Shown: piece after piece, positions 41,158 to 55,353 of the stretch | How positions within the stretch are numbered: the first letter of the stretch is position 1 | Layout: the number at the start of each line of letters is the position of its first letter | Origin: Hydractinia symbiolongicarpus | Lineage: Eukaryota; Cnidaria; Hydrozoa; Anthoathecata; Hydractiniidae | NCBI RefSeq assembly: GCF_029227915.1 | Contig: NC_079882.1 | Span: forward strand, 1 to 64,000 | Direction: 5' to 3' | DNA length: 64,000 bases | Notes under the pieces: model-generated | The model's database searches: none | Told to the model about the DNA's origin: nothing | What the model saw: the letters and a program-made list of their open reading frames with translations, nothing else | Made by a program: the position numbers and the translations under genes

Positions 41158-44100
41158 TCGGGAAATGCGTTTACTCCCTGCGTACCTTCTTTGTATACTT
41201 TTGACTATACGGGCCGACTCCGGGGTTTACGGGAAATCGCGTGTTTTCGTTTACCGGCGATTAAACCTCTTTTATTCCATGTCTCATCAAAAATGAAAAT
41301 TTTTTTGAAAACTACAAGTCTCATGCGTTTTAGTGATGAAAAAATAATTTAAAAAATCGTTCGGGAAATGATTTTACTCCCTGGGTACCTTCTTTGTATA
41401 CTTTTGACTATACGGGTCGACTTCGGGGTTTACGGGAAATCGCGTGTTTTCGTTTGCCGGCGATTAAACTTTTTTTATTCAGCGTCTCATCGAAAATGAA
41501 AAATTTTTTGAAAACTACAAGTCTCATGCGTTTTAGTGATGAAAAAATAATTTAAAAAATCGTTCGGGAAATGAGTTTACTCCCTGGGTACTTTCTTTGT
41601 GTACTTTTGACTATACGGGCCGACTCCGGGGTTTACGGGAAATCGCGGGTTTTCGTTTGCCGGCGATTAAACTTCTTTTATTCAGTGTCTCATCAAAAAT
41701 GAAAACATTTTTTAAAACTACAAGTCTCATCCGTTTTAGTGCTGAAAAAATAATTTAAAAAATCGTTCGGGAAATGCGTTTACTCCCTGCGTACCTTCTT
41801 TGTATACTTTTGACTATACGGGCCGACTCCGGGGTTTACGGGAAATCGCGTGTTTTCGTTTACCGGCGATTAAACCTCTTTTATTCCATGTCTCATCAAA
41901 AATGAAAATTTTTTTGAAAACTACAAGTCTCATGCGTTTTAGTGATGAAAAAATAATTTAAAAAATCGTTCGGGAAATGAGTTTACTCCCTGGGTACCTT
42001 CTTTGTATACTTTTGACTATACGGGTCAACTTCGGGGTTTACGGGAAATCGCGTGTTTTCGTTTGCCGGCGATTAAACTTTTTTTATTCAGCGTCTCATC
42101 GAAAATGAAAATTTTTTTGAAAACTACAAGTCTCATGCGTTTTAGTAATGAAAAAATAATTTAAAAAATCGTTCGGGAAATGAGTTTACTCCCTAGGTAC
42201 CTTCTTTGTATACTTTTGACTATACGGGTCGACTTCGGGGTTTACGGGAAATCGCGTGTTTTCGTTTGCCGGCGATTAAACTTTTTTTATTCAGCGTCTC
42301 ATCGAAAATGAAAATTTTTTTGAAAACTACAAGTCTCATGCGTTTTAGTGATGAAAAAATAATTTAAAAAATCGTTCGGGAAATGAGTTTACTCCCTGGG
42401 TACTTTCTTTGTATACTTTTGACTATACGGGCCGAGTCCGGGATTTACGGGAAATCGCGGGTTTTCGTTTGCCGGCGATTAAACTTATTTTATTCAGCGT
42501 CTCAAAAAAAATGAAAACATTTTTGAAAACTACAAGTCTCATGCGTTTTACTGGTGAAAAAATAATTTAAAAAATCGTTCGGGAAATGGGTTTACTCCCT
42601 GGGTACTTTCTTTGTGTACTTTTGACTATACGGGCCGAGTCCGGGATTTACGGAAAATCGCGGGTTTTCGTTTGCCGGCAATTAAACTTCTTTTATTCAG
42701 CGTCTCATCAAAAATGTAAACATTTTTGAAAACTACATGTCTCATGCGTTTTAGTGATGAAAAAATAATTTAAAAAATCGTTCCGGAAATGGGTTTACTC
42801 CCTGGGTACTTTCTTTGTAAACTTTTGACTATGCCGGCCGAGTCCGGGATTTACGGGAAATCGCGTGTTTTCGTTTGCCGGTGATTAAACTTCTTTTATT
42901 CAGCGTCTCATCAAAAATAAAATTTTCTTTGAACACTACAAGTCTCATCCGTTTTAGTGCTGAAAAAATAATTTAAAAAATCGTTCAGGAAATGAGTTTA
43001 CTCTCTGGGTACTTTCTTTGTATACTTTTGACTATACGGGCCGAGTACGGGATTTACAAGAAATCGCGTGTTTTCGTTTGCCGGCGATTAAACTTCCTTT
43101 TTTCAGCGTCTCATCAAAAATGAAAAAAATTTTGAAAATTGCAAGTCTCATGCGTTTTAGTGCTGAAAAAATAATTTAAAAAATCGTTCGGGAAATGAGT
43201 TTACGCCCTGGGTACTTTCTTTGTGTACTTTTGACTATACGGGCCGACTCCGGGGTTTACGGGAAATCGCGGGTTTTCGTTTGCCGGCGATTAAACTTCT
43301 TTTATTCAGTGTCTCATCAAAAATGAAAACATTTTTTAAAACTACAAGTCTCATCCGTTTTAGTGTTGAAAAAATAATTTAAAAAATCGTTCGGGAAATG
43401 CGTTTACTCCCTGCGTACCTTCTTTGTATACTTTTGACTATACGGGCCGACTCCGGGGTTTACGGGAAATCGCGTGTTTTCGTTTACCGGCGATTAAACC
43501 TCTTTTATTCCATGTCTCATCAAAAATGAAAATTTTTTTGAAAACTACAAGTCTCATGCGTTTTAGTGATGAAAAAATAATTTAAAAAATCGTTCGGGAA
43601 ATGAGTTTACTCCCTGGGTACCTTCTTTGTATACTTTTGACTATACGGGTCGACTTCGGGGTTTACGGGAAATCGCGTGTTTTCGTTTGCCGGCCATTAA
43701 ACTTTTTTTATTCAGCGTCTCATCGAAAATAAAAATTTTTTTGAAAACTACAAGTCTCATGCGTTTTAGTGATGAAAAAATAATTTAAAAAATCGTTCGG
43801 GAAATGAGTTTACTCCCTGGGTACTTTCTTTGTGTACTTTTGACTATACGGGCCGACTCCGGGGTTTACGGGAAATCGCGGGTTTTTGTTTGCCGGCGAT
43901 TAAACTTCTTTTATTCAGTGTCTCATCAAAAATGAAAACATTTTTTAAAACTACAAGTCTCATCCGTTTTAGTGCTGAAAAAATAATTTAAAAAATCGTT
44001 CGGGAAATGCGTTTACTCCCTGCGTACCTTCTTTGTATACTTTTGACTATACGGGCCGACTCCGGGGTTTACGGGAAATCGCGTGTTTTCGTTTACCGGC

Positions 44101-46930
44101 GATTAAACCTCTTTTATTCCATGTCTCATCAAAAATGAAAATTTTTTTGAAAACTACAAGTCTCATGCGTTTTAGTGATGAAAAAATAATTTAAAAAATC
44201 GTTCGGGAATTGAGTTTACTCCCTGGGTACCTTCTTTGTATACTTTTGACTATACGGGTCGACTTCGGGGTTTACGGGAAATCGCGTGTTTTCGTTTGCC
44301 GGCGATTAAACTTTTTTTATTCAGCGTCTCATCGAAAATGAAAATTTTTTTGAAAACTACAAGTCTCATGCGTTTTAGTGCTGAAAAAATAATTTAAAAA
44401 ATCGTTTGGGAAATGAGTTTACTCCCTGGGTACCTTCTTTGTATACTTTTGACTATACGGGTCGACTTCGGGGTTTACGGGAAATCGCGTGTTTTCGTTT
44501 GCCGGCGATTAAACTTTTTTTATTCAGCGTCTCATCGAAAATGAAAAATTTTTTGAAAACTACAAGTCTCATGCGTTTTAGTGATGAAAAAATAATTTAA
44601 AAAATCGTTCGGGAAATGAGTTTACTCCCTGGGTACTTTCTTTGTATACTTTTGACTATACGGGCCGAGTCCGGGATTTACGGGAAATCGCGGGTTTTCG
44701 TTTGCCGGCGATTAAACTTATTTTATTCAGCGTCTCAAAAAAAATGAAAACATTTTTGAAAACTACAAGTCTCATGCGTTTTACTGGTGAAAAAATAATT
44801 TAAAAAATCGTTCGGGAAATGGGTTTACTCCCTGGGTACTTTCTTTGTGTACTTTTGACTATACGGGCCGAGTCCGGGATTTACGGAAAATCGCGGGTTT
44901 TCGTTTGCCGGCAATTAAACTTCTTTTATTCAGCGTCTCATCAAAAATGTAAACATTTTTGAAAACTACATGTCTCATGCGTTTTAGTGATGAAAAAATA
45001 ATTTAAAAAATCGTTCCGGAAATGGGTTTACTCCCTGGGTACTTTCTTTGTAAACTTTTGACTATGCCGGCCGAGTCCGGGATTTACGGGAAATCGCGTG
45101 TTTTCGTTTGCCGGTGATTAAACTTCTTTTATTCAGCGTCTCATCAAAAATAAAATTTTTTTTGAACACTACAAGTCTCATCCGTTTTAGTGCTGAAAAA
45201 ATAATTTAAAAAATCGTTCAGGAAATGAGTTTACTCTCTGGGTACTTTCTTTGTATACTTTTGACTATACGGGCCGAGTACGGGATTTACAAGAAATCGC
45301 GTGTTTTCGTTTGCGGGCGATTAAACTTCCTTTTTTCAGCGTCTCATCAAAAATGAAAAAAATTTTGAAAATTGCAAGTCTCATGCGTTTTAGTGCTGAA
45401 AAAATAATTTAAAAAATCGTTCGGGAAATGAGTTTACTCCCTGGGTACTTTCTTTGTGTACTTTTGACTATACGGGCCGACTCCGGGGTTTACGGGAATT
45501 CGCGGGTTTTCGTTTGCCGGCGATTAAACTTCTTTTATTCAGTGTCTCATCAAAAATGAAAACATTTTTTAAAACTACAAGTCTCATCCGTTTTAGTGCT
45601 GAAAAAATAATTTAAAAAATCGTTCGGGAAATGCGTTTACTCCCTGCGTACCTTCTTTGTATACTTTTGACTATACGGGCCGACTCCGGGGTTTACGGGA
45701 AATCGCGTGTTTTCGTTTACCGGCGATTAAACCTCTTTTATTCCATGTCTCATCAAAAATGAAAATTTTTTTGAAAACTACAAGTCTCATGCGTTTTAGT
45801 GATGAAAAAATAATTTAAAAAATCGTTCGGGAAATGAGTTTACTCCCTGGGTACCTTCTTTGTATACTTTTGACTATACGGGTCGACTTCGGGGTTTACG
45901 GGAAATCGCGTGTTTTCGTTTGCCGGCGATTAAACTTTTTTTATTCAGCGTCTCATCGAAAATGAAAAATTTTTTGAAAACTACAAGTCTCATGCGTTTT
46001 AGTGATGAAAAAATAATTTAAAAAATCGTTCGGGAAATGAGTTTACTCCCTGGGTACTTTCTTTGTGTACTTTTGACTATACGGGCCGACTCCGGGGTTT
46101 ACGGGAAATCGCGGGTTTTTGTTTGCCGGCGATTAAACTTCTTTTATTCAGTGTCTCATCAAAAATGAAAACATTTTTTAAAACTACAAGTCTCATCCGT
46201 TTTAGTGCTGAAAAAATAATTTAAAAAATCGTTCGGGAAATGCGTTTACTCCCTGCGTACCTTCTTTGTATACTTTTGACTATACGGGCCGACTCCGGGG
46301 TTTACGGGAAATTGCGTGATTTCGTTTACCGGCGATTAAACCTCTTTTATTCCATGTCTCATCAAAAATGAAAATTTTTTTGAAAACTACAAGTCTCATG
46401 CGTTTTAGTGATGAAAAAATAATTTAAAAAATCGTTCGGGAAAAGAGTTTACTCCCTGGGTACCTTCTTTGTATACTTTTGACTATACGGGTCGACTTCG
46501 GGGTTTACGGGAAATCGCGTGTTTTCGTTTGCCGGCGATTAAACTTTTTTTATTCAGCGTCTCATCGAAAATGAAAATTTTTTTGAAAACTTCAAGTCTC
46601 ATGCGTTTTAGTGCTGAAAAAATAATTTAAAAAATCGTTCAGGAAATGAGTTTACTCCCTGGGTACCTTCTTTGTATACTTTTGACTATACGGGTCGACT
46701 TCGGGGTTTACGGGAAATCGCGTGTTTTCGTTTGCCGGCGATTAAACTTTTTTTATTCAGCGTCTCATCGAAAATGAAAATTTTTTTGAAAACTACAAGT
46801 CTCATGCGTTTTAGTGATGAAAAAATAATTTAAAAAATCGTTCGGGAAATGAGTTTACTCCCTGGGTACTTTCTTTGTATACTTTTGACTATACGGGCCG
46901 AGTCCGGGATTTACGGGAAATCGCGGGTTT
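41158..46930 (+). repeat. Higher-order repeat: 11-monomer (2233-bp) unit, about 2.6 tandem copies
   Basis: Copies begin near 41158, 43390 and 45623, each at aatgcgtttactccctgcg. Inside them gactatgccggccgag is at 42827 and 45060, and the tgaaaaaaattttgaaaattgc unit starts at 43121 and 45354, all offset by 2233 bp. The third copy breaks at about 46930, where it jumps to a gggcgattaaacttcc unit that belongs 8 monomers upstream. Copies are almost identical, which argues for recent amplification. Confidence 0.85.
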
Positions 46931-49900
46931 TCGTTTGCGGGCGATTAAACTTCCTTTTTTCAGCGTCTCATCAAAAATGAAAAAAATTTTGAAAATTGCA
47001 AGTCTCATGCGTTTTAGTGCTGAAAAAATAATTTAAAAAATCGTTCGGGAAATGAGTTTACTCCCTGGGTACTTTCTTTGTGTACTTTTGACTATACGGG
47101 CCGACTCCGGGGTTTACGGGAATTCGCGGGTTTTCGTTTGCCGGCGATTAAACTTCTTTTATTCAGTGTCTCATCAAAAATGAAAACATTTTTTAAAACT
47201 ACAAGTCTCATCCGTTTTAGTGCTGAAAAAATAATTTAAAAAATCGTTCGGGAAATGCGTTTACTCCCTGCGTACCTTCTTTGTATACTTTTGACTATAC
47301 GGGCCGACTCCGGGGTTTACGGGAAATCGCGTGTTTTCGTTTACCGGCGATTAAACCTCTTTTATTCCATGTCTCATCAAAAATGAAAATTTTTTTGAAA
47401 ACTACAAGTCTCATGCGTTTTAGTGATGAAAAAATAATTTAAAAAATCGTTCGGGAAATAAGTTTACTCCCTGGGTACCTTCTTTGTATACTTTTGACTA
47501 TACGGGTCGACTTCGGGGTTTACGGGAAATCGCGTGTTTTCGTTTGCCGGCGATTAAACTTTTTTTATTCAGCGTCTCATCGAAAATGAAAAATTTTTTG
47601 AAAACTACAAGTCTCATGCGTTTTAGTGATGAAAAAATAATTTAAAAAATCGTTCGGGAAATGAGTTTACTCCCTGGGTACTTTCTTTGTGTACTTTTGA
47701 CTATACGGGCCGACTCCGGGGTTCACGGGAAATCGCGGGTTTTTGTTTGCCGGCGATTAAACTTCTTTTATTCAGTGTCTCATCAAAAATGAAAACATTT
47801 TTTAAAACTACAAGTCTCATCCGTTTTAGTGCTGAAAAAATAATTTAAAAAATCGTTCGGGAAATGCGTTTACTCCCTGCGTACCTTCTTTGTATACTTT
47901 TGACTATACGGGCCGACTCCGGGGTTTACGGGAAATCGCGTGTTTTCGTTTACCGGCGATTAAACCTCTTTTATTCCATGTCTCATCAAAAATGAAAATT
48001 TTTTTGAAAACTACAAGTCTCATGCGTTTTAGTGATGAAAAAATAATTTAAAAAATCGTTCGGGAAAAGAGTTTACTCCCTGGGTACCTTCTTTGTATAC
48101 TTTTGACTATACGGGTCGACTTCGGGGTTTACGGGAAATCGCGTGTTTTCGTTTGCCGGCGATTAAACATTTTTTATTCAGCGTCTCATCGAAAATGAAA
48201 ATTTTTTTGAAAACTTCAAGTCTCATGCGTTTTAGTGCTGAAAAAATAATTTAAAAAATCGTTCAGGAAATGAGTTTACTCCCTGGGTACCTTCTTTGTA
48301 TACTTTTGACTATACGGGTCGACTTCGGGGTTTACGGGAAATCGCATGTTTTCGTTTGCCGGCGATTAAACTTTTTTTATTCAGCGTCTCATCGAAAATG
48401 AAAATTTTTTTGAAAACTACAAGTCTCATGCGTTTTAGTGATGAAAAAATAATTTAAAAAATCGTTCGGGAAATGAGTTTACTCCCTGGGTACTTTCTTT
48501 GTATACTTTTGACTATACGGGCCGAGTCCGGGATTTACGGGAAATCGCGGGTTTTCGTTTGCCGGCGATTAAACTTTTTTTATTCAGCGTCTCATCGAAA
48601 ATGAAAATTTTTTTGAAAACTACAAGTCTCATGCGTTTTACTGGTGAAAAAATAATTTAAAAAATCGTTCGGGAAATGGGTTTACTCCCTGGGTACTTTC
48701 TTTGTGTACTTTTGACTATACGGGCCGAGTCCGGGATTTACGGAAAATCGCGGGTTTTCGTTTGCCGGCAATTAAACTTCTTTTATTCAGCGTCTCATCA
48801 AAAATGTAAACATTTTTGAAAACTACATGTCTCATGCGTTTTAGTGATGAAAAAATAATTTAAAAAATCGTTCCGGAAATGGGTTTACTCCCTGGGTACT
48901 TTTTTTGTAAACTTTTGACTATGCCGGCCGAGTCCGGGATTTACGGGAAATCGCGTGTTTTCGTTTGCCGGTGATTAAACTTCTTTTATTCAGCGTCTCA
49001 TCAAAAATAAAATTTTTTTTGAACATTACAAGTCTCATCCGTTTTAGTGCTGAAAAAATAATTTAAAAAATCGTTCAGGAAATGAGTTTACTCTCTGGGT
49101 ACCTTCTTTGTATACTTTTGACTATACGGGTCGACTTCGGGGTTTACGGGAAATCGCGTGTTTTCGTTTGCCGGCGATTAAACTTTTTTTATTCAGCGTC
49201 TCATCGAAAATGAAAATTTTTTTGAAAACTACAAGTCTCATGCGTTTTAGTGATGAAAAAATAATTTAAAAAATCGTTCGGGAAATGAGTTTACTCCCTG
49301 GGTACTTTCTTTGTATACTTTTGACTATACGGGCCGAGTCCGGTATTTACGGGAAATCGCGGGTTTTCGTTTGCCGGCGATTAAACTTTTTTTATTCAGC
49401 GTCTCATCGAAAATGAAAATTTTTTTGAAAACTACAAGTCTCATGCGTTTTACTGGTGAAAAAATAATTTAAAAAATCGTTCGGGAAATGGGTTTACTCC
49501 CTGGGTACTTTCTTTGTGTACTTTTGACTATACGGGCCGAGTCCGGGATTTACGGAAAATCGCGGGTTTTCGTTTGCCGGCAATTAAACTTCTTTTATTC
49601 AGCGTCTCATCAAAAATGTAAACATTTTTGAAAACTACATGTCTCATGCGTTTTAGTGATGAAAAAATAATTTAAAAAATCGTTCCGGAAATGGGTTTAC
49701 TCCCTGGGTACTTTCTTTGTAAACTTTTGACTATGCCGGCCGAGTCCGGGATTTACGGGAAATCGCGTGTTTTCGTTTGCCGGTGATTAAACTTCTTTTA
49801 TTCAGCGTCTCATCAAAAATAAAATTTTTTTTGAACACTACAAGTCTCATCCGTTTTAGTGCTGAAAAAATAATTTAAAAAATCGTTCAGGAAATGAGTT

Positions 49901-50889
49901 TACTCTCTGGGTACTTTCTTTGTATACTTTTGACTATACGGGCCGAGTACGGGATTTACAAGAAATCGCGTGTTTTCGTTTGCCGGCGATTAAACTTCCT
50001 TTTTTCAGCGTCTCATCAAAAATGAAAAAAATTTTGAAAATTGCAAGTCTCATGCGTTTTAGTGCTGAAAAAATAATTTAAAAAATCGTTCGGGAAATGA
50101 GTTTACTCCCTGGGTACTTTCTTTGTGTACTTTTGACTATACGGGCCGACTCCGGGGTTTACGGGAAATCGCGGGTTTTCGTTTGCCGGCGATTAAACTT
50201 CTTTTATTCAGTGTCTCATCAAAAATGAAAACATTTTTTAAAACTACAAGTCTCATCCGTTTTAGTGCTGAAAAAATAATTTAAAAAATCGTTCGGGAAA
50301 TGCGTGTACTCCCTGCGTACCTTCTTTGTATACTTTTGACTATATGGGCCGACTCCGGGGTTTACGGGAAATCACGTGTTTTCGTTTACCGGCGATTAAA
50401 CCTCTTTTATTCCATGTCTCATCAAAAATGAAAATTTTTTTGAAAACTACAAGTCTCATGCGTTTTAGTGATGAAAAAATAATTTAAAAAATCGTTCGGG
50501 AAATGAGTTTACTCCCTGGGTACCTTCTTTGTATACTTTTGACTATACGGGTCGACTTCGGGGTTTACGGGAAATCGCGTGTTTTCGTTTGCCGGCGATT
50601 AAACTTTTTTTATTCAGCGTCTCATCGAAAATGAAAAATTTTTTGAAAACTACAAGTCTCATGCGTTTTAGTGATGAAAAAATAATTTAAAAAATCGTTC
50701 GGGAAATGAGTTTACTCCCTGGGTACTTTCTTTGTGTACTTTTGACTATACGGGCCGACTCCGGGGTTTACGGGAAATCGTGGGTTTTTGTTTGCCGGCG
50801 ATTAAACTTCTTTTATTCAGTGTCTCATCAAAAATGAAAACATTTTTTAAAACTACAAGTCTCATCCGTTTTAGTGCTGAAAAAATAAT

Positions 50890-53800
50890 TTAAAAAATCG
50901 TTCGGGAAATGCATTTACTCCCTGCGTACCTTCTTTGTATACTTTTGACTATACGGGCCGACTCCGGGGTTTACGGGAAATCGCGTGTTTTCGTTTACCG
51001 GCGATTAAACCTCTTTTATTCCATGTCACATCAAAAATGAAAATTTTTTTGAAAACTACAAGTCTCATGCGTTTTAGTGATGAAAAAATAATTTAAAAAA
51101 TCGTTCGGGAAATGAGTTTACTCCCTGGGTACCTTCTTTGTATACTTTTCACTATACGGGTCGACTTCGGGGTTTACGGGAAATCGCGTGTTTTCGTTTG
51201 CCGGCGATTAAACTTTTTTTATTCAGCGTCTCATCGAAAATGAAAAATTTTTTGAAAACTACAAGTCTCATGCGTTTTAGTGATGAAAAAATAATTTGAA
51301 AAATCGTTCGGGAAATGAGTTTACTCCCTGGGTACTTTCTTTGTGTACTTTTGACTATACGGGCCGACTCCGGGGTTTACGGGAAATCGCGGGTTTTTGT
51401 TTGCCGGCGATTAAACTTCTTTTATTCAGTGTCTCATCAAAAATGAAAACATTTTTTAAAACTACAAGTCTCATCCGTTTTAGTGCTGAAAAAATAATTT
51501 AAAAAATCGTTCGGGAAATGCATTTACTCCCTGCGTACCTTCTTTGTATACTTTTGACTATACGGGCCGACTCCGGGGTTTACGGGAAATCGCGTGTTTT
51601 CGTTTACCGGCGATTAAACCTCTTTTATTCCATGTCTCATCAAAAATGAAAACATTTTTTAAAACTACAAGTCTCATCCGTTTTAGTGCTGAAAAAATAA
51701 TTTAAAAAATCGTTCGGGAAATGCATTTACTCCCTGCGTACCTTCTTTGTATACTTTTGACTATACGGGCCGACTCCGGGGTTTACGGGAAATCGCGTGT
51801 TTTCGTTTACCGGCGATTAAACCTCTTTTATTCCATGTCACATCAAAAATGAAAATTTTTTTGAAAACTACAAGTCTCATGCGTTTTAGTGATGAAAAAA
51901 TAATTTAAAAAATCGTTCGGGAAATGAGTTTACTCCCTGGGTACCTTCTTTGTATACTTTTCACTATACGGGTCGACTTCGGGGTTTACGGGAAATCGCG
52001 TGTTTTCGTTTGCCGGCGATTAAACTTTTTTTATTCAGCGTCTCATCGAAAATGAAAAACTTTTTGAAAACTACAAGTCTCATGCGTTTTAGTGATGAAA
52101 AAATAATTTAAAAAATCGTTCGGGAAATGAGTTTACTCCCTGGGTACTTTCTTTGTGTACTTTTGACTATACGGGCCGACTCCGGGGTTTACGGGAAATC
52201 GCGGGTTTTTGTTTGCCGGCGATTAAACTTCTTTTATTCAGTGTCTCATCAAAAATGAAAACATTTTTTAAAACTACAAGTCTCATCCGTTTTAGTGCTG
52301 AAAAAATAATTTAAAAAATCGTTCGGGAAATGCATTTACTCCCTGCGTACCTTCTTTGTATACTTTTGACTATACGGGCCGACTCCGGGGTTTACGGGAA
52401 ATCGCGTGTTTTCGTTTACCGGCGATTAAACCTCTTTTATTCCATGTCTCATCAAAAATGAAAATTTTTTTGAAAACTACAAGTCTCATGCGTTTTAGTG
52501 ATGAAAAAATAATTTAAAAAATCGTTCGGGAAATGAGTTTACTCCCTGGGTACCTTCTTTGTATACTTTTGACTATACGGGTCGACTTCGGGGTTTACGG
52601 GAAATCGCGTGTTTTCGTTTGCCGGCGATTAAACTTTTTTTATTCAGCGTCTCATCGAAAATGAAAATTTTTTTGAAAACTACAAGTCTCATGCGTTTTA
52701 GTGCTGAAAAAATAATTTAAAAAATCGTTCGGGAAATGAGTTTACTCCCTGGGTACCTTCTTTGTATACTTTTGACTATACAGGTCGACTTCGGGGTTTA
52801 CGGGAAATCGCGTGTTTTCGTTTGCCGGCGATTAAACTTTTTTTATTCAGCGTCTCATCGAAAATGAAAATTTTTTTGAAAACTACAAGTCTCATGCGTT
52901 TTAGTGATAAAAAAATAATTTAAAAAATCGTTCAGGACATGAGTTTACTCCCTGGGTACTTTCTTTGTATACTTTTGACTATACGGGTCGAGTCCGGGAT
53001 TTGCGGAAATCGCGGGTTTTCGTTTGCCGGCGATTAAACTTTTTTTATTCAGCGTCTCATAAAAAATGAAAACAATTTTGAAAACTACAAGTCTCATGCG
53101 TTTTACTGGTGAAAAAATAATTTAAAAAATCGTTCGGGAAATGCATTTACTCCCTGCGTACCTTCTTTGTATACTTTTGACTATACGGGCCGACTCCGGG
53201 GTTTACGGGAATTCGCGTGTTTTCGTTTACCGGCGATTAAACCTCTTTTATTCCATGTCACATCAAAAATGAAAATTTTTTTGAAAACTACAAGTCTCAT
53301 GCGTTTTAGTGATGAAAAAATAATTTAAAAAATCGTTCGGGAAATGAGTTTACTCCCTGGGTACCTTCTTTGTATACTTTTCACTATACGGGTCGACTTC
53401 GGGGTTTACGGGAAATCGCGTGTTTTCGTTTGCCGGCGATTAAACTTTTTTTATTCAGCGTCTCATCGAAAATGAAAAATTTTTTGAAAACTACAAGTCT
53501 CATGCGTTTTAGTGATGAAAAAATAATTTAAAAAATCGTTCGGGAAATGAGTTTACTCCCTGGGTACTTTCTTTGTGTACTTTTGACTATACGGGCCGAC
53601 TCCGGGGTTTACGGGAAATCGCGGGTTTTTGTTTGCCGGCGATTAAACTTCTTTTATTCAGTGTCTCATCAAAAATGAAAACATTTTTTAAAACTACAAG
53701 TCTCATCCGTTTTAGTGCTGAAAAAATAATTTAAAAAATCGTTCGGGAAATGCATTTACTCCCTGCGTACCTTCTTTGTATACTTTTGACTATACGGGCC

Positions 53801-55353
53801 GACTCCGGGGTTTACGGGAAATCGCGTGTTTTCGTTTACCGGCGATTAAACCTCTTTTATTCCATGTCTCATCAAAAATGAAAACATTTTTTAAAACTAC
53901 AAGTCTCATCCGTTTTAGTGCTGAAAAAATAATTTAAAAAATCGTTCGGGAAATGCATTTACTCCCTGCGTACCTTCTTTGTATACTTTTGACTATACGG
54001 GCCGACTCCGGGGTTTACGGGAAATCGCGTGTTTTCGTTTACCGGCGATTAAACCTCTTTTATTCCATGTCACATCAAAAATGAAAATTTTTTTGAAAAC
54101 TACAAGTCTCATGCGTTTTAGTGATGAAAAAATAATTTAAAAAATCGTTCGGGAAATGAGTTTACTCCCTGGGTACCTTCTTTGTATACTTTTCACTATA
54201 CGGGTCGACTTCGGGGTTTACGGGAAATCGCGTGTTTTCGTTTGCCGGCGATTAAACTTTTTTTATTCAGCGTCTCATCGAAAATGAAAAACTTTTTGAA
54301 AACTACAAGTCTCATGCGTTTTAGTGATGAAAAAATAATTTAAAAAATCGTTCGGGAAATGAGTTTACTCCCTGGGTACTTTCTTTGTGTACTTTTGACT
54401 ATACGGGCCGACTCCGGGGTTTACGGGAAATCGCGGGTTTTTGTTTGCCGGCGATTAAACTTCTTTTATTCAGTGTCTCATCAAAAATGAAAACATTTTT
54501 TAAAACTACAAGTCTCATCCGTTTTAGTGCTGAAAAAATAATTTAAAAAATCGTTCGGGAAATGCATTTACTCCCTGCGTACCTTCTTTGTATACTTTTG
54601 ACTATACGGGCCGACTCCGGGGTTTACGGGAAATCGCGTGTTTTCGTTTACCGGCGATTAAACCTCTTTTATTCCATGTCTCATCAAAAATGAAAATTTT
54701 TTTGAAAACTACAAGTCTCATGCGTTTTAGTGATGAAAAAATAATTTAAAAAATCGTTCGGGAAATGAGTTTACTCCCTGGGTACCTTCTTTGTATACTT
54801 TTGACTATACGGGTCGACTTCGGGGTTTACGGGAAATCGCGTGTTTTCGTTTGCCGGCGATTAAACTTTTTTTATTCAGCGTCTCATCGAAAATGAAAAT
54901 TTTTTTGAAAACTACAAGTCTCATGCGTTTTAGTGCTGAAAAAATAATTTAAAAAATCGTTCGGGAAATGAGTTTACTCCCTGGGTACCTTCTTTGTATA
55001 CTTTTGACTATACAGGTCGACTTCGGGGTTTACGGGAAATCGCGTGTTTTCGTTTGCCGGCGATTAAACTTTTTTTATTCAGCGTCTCATCGAAAATGAA
55101 AATTTTTTTGAAAACTACAAGTCTCATGCGTTTTAGTGATAAAAAAATAATTTAAAAAATCGTTCAGGACATGAGTTTACTCCCTGGGTACTTTCTTTGT
55201 ATACTTTTGACTATACGGGTCGAGTCCGGGATTTGCGGGAAATCGCGGGTTTTCGTTTGCCGGCGATTAAACTTTTTTTATTCAGCGTCTCATAAAAAAT
55301 GAAAACAATTTTGAAAACTACAAGTCTCATGCGTTTTACTGGTGAAAAAATAA
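50890..55353 (+). repeat. Higher-order repeat: 11-monomer (2232-bp) near-perfect tandem duplication
   Basis: Block 50890-53121 is followed directly by its copy 53122-55353. The private variants ccatgtcacatc (51027 and 53259; 51835 and 54067), tttcactatacgggtcgac (51150 and 53382; 51962 and 54194) and gtcgagtccgggatttgcgg (52987 and 55219) share the same offset. The 1-bp difference from 2233 comes from a missing G in the first copy at about 53005 (tttgcggaaatcg). A smaller 812-bp (4-monomer) duplication is nested within each copy. Confidence 0.9.
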
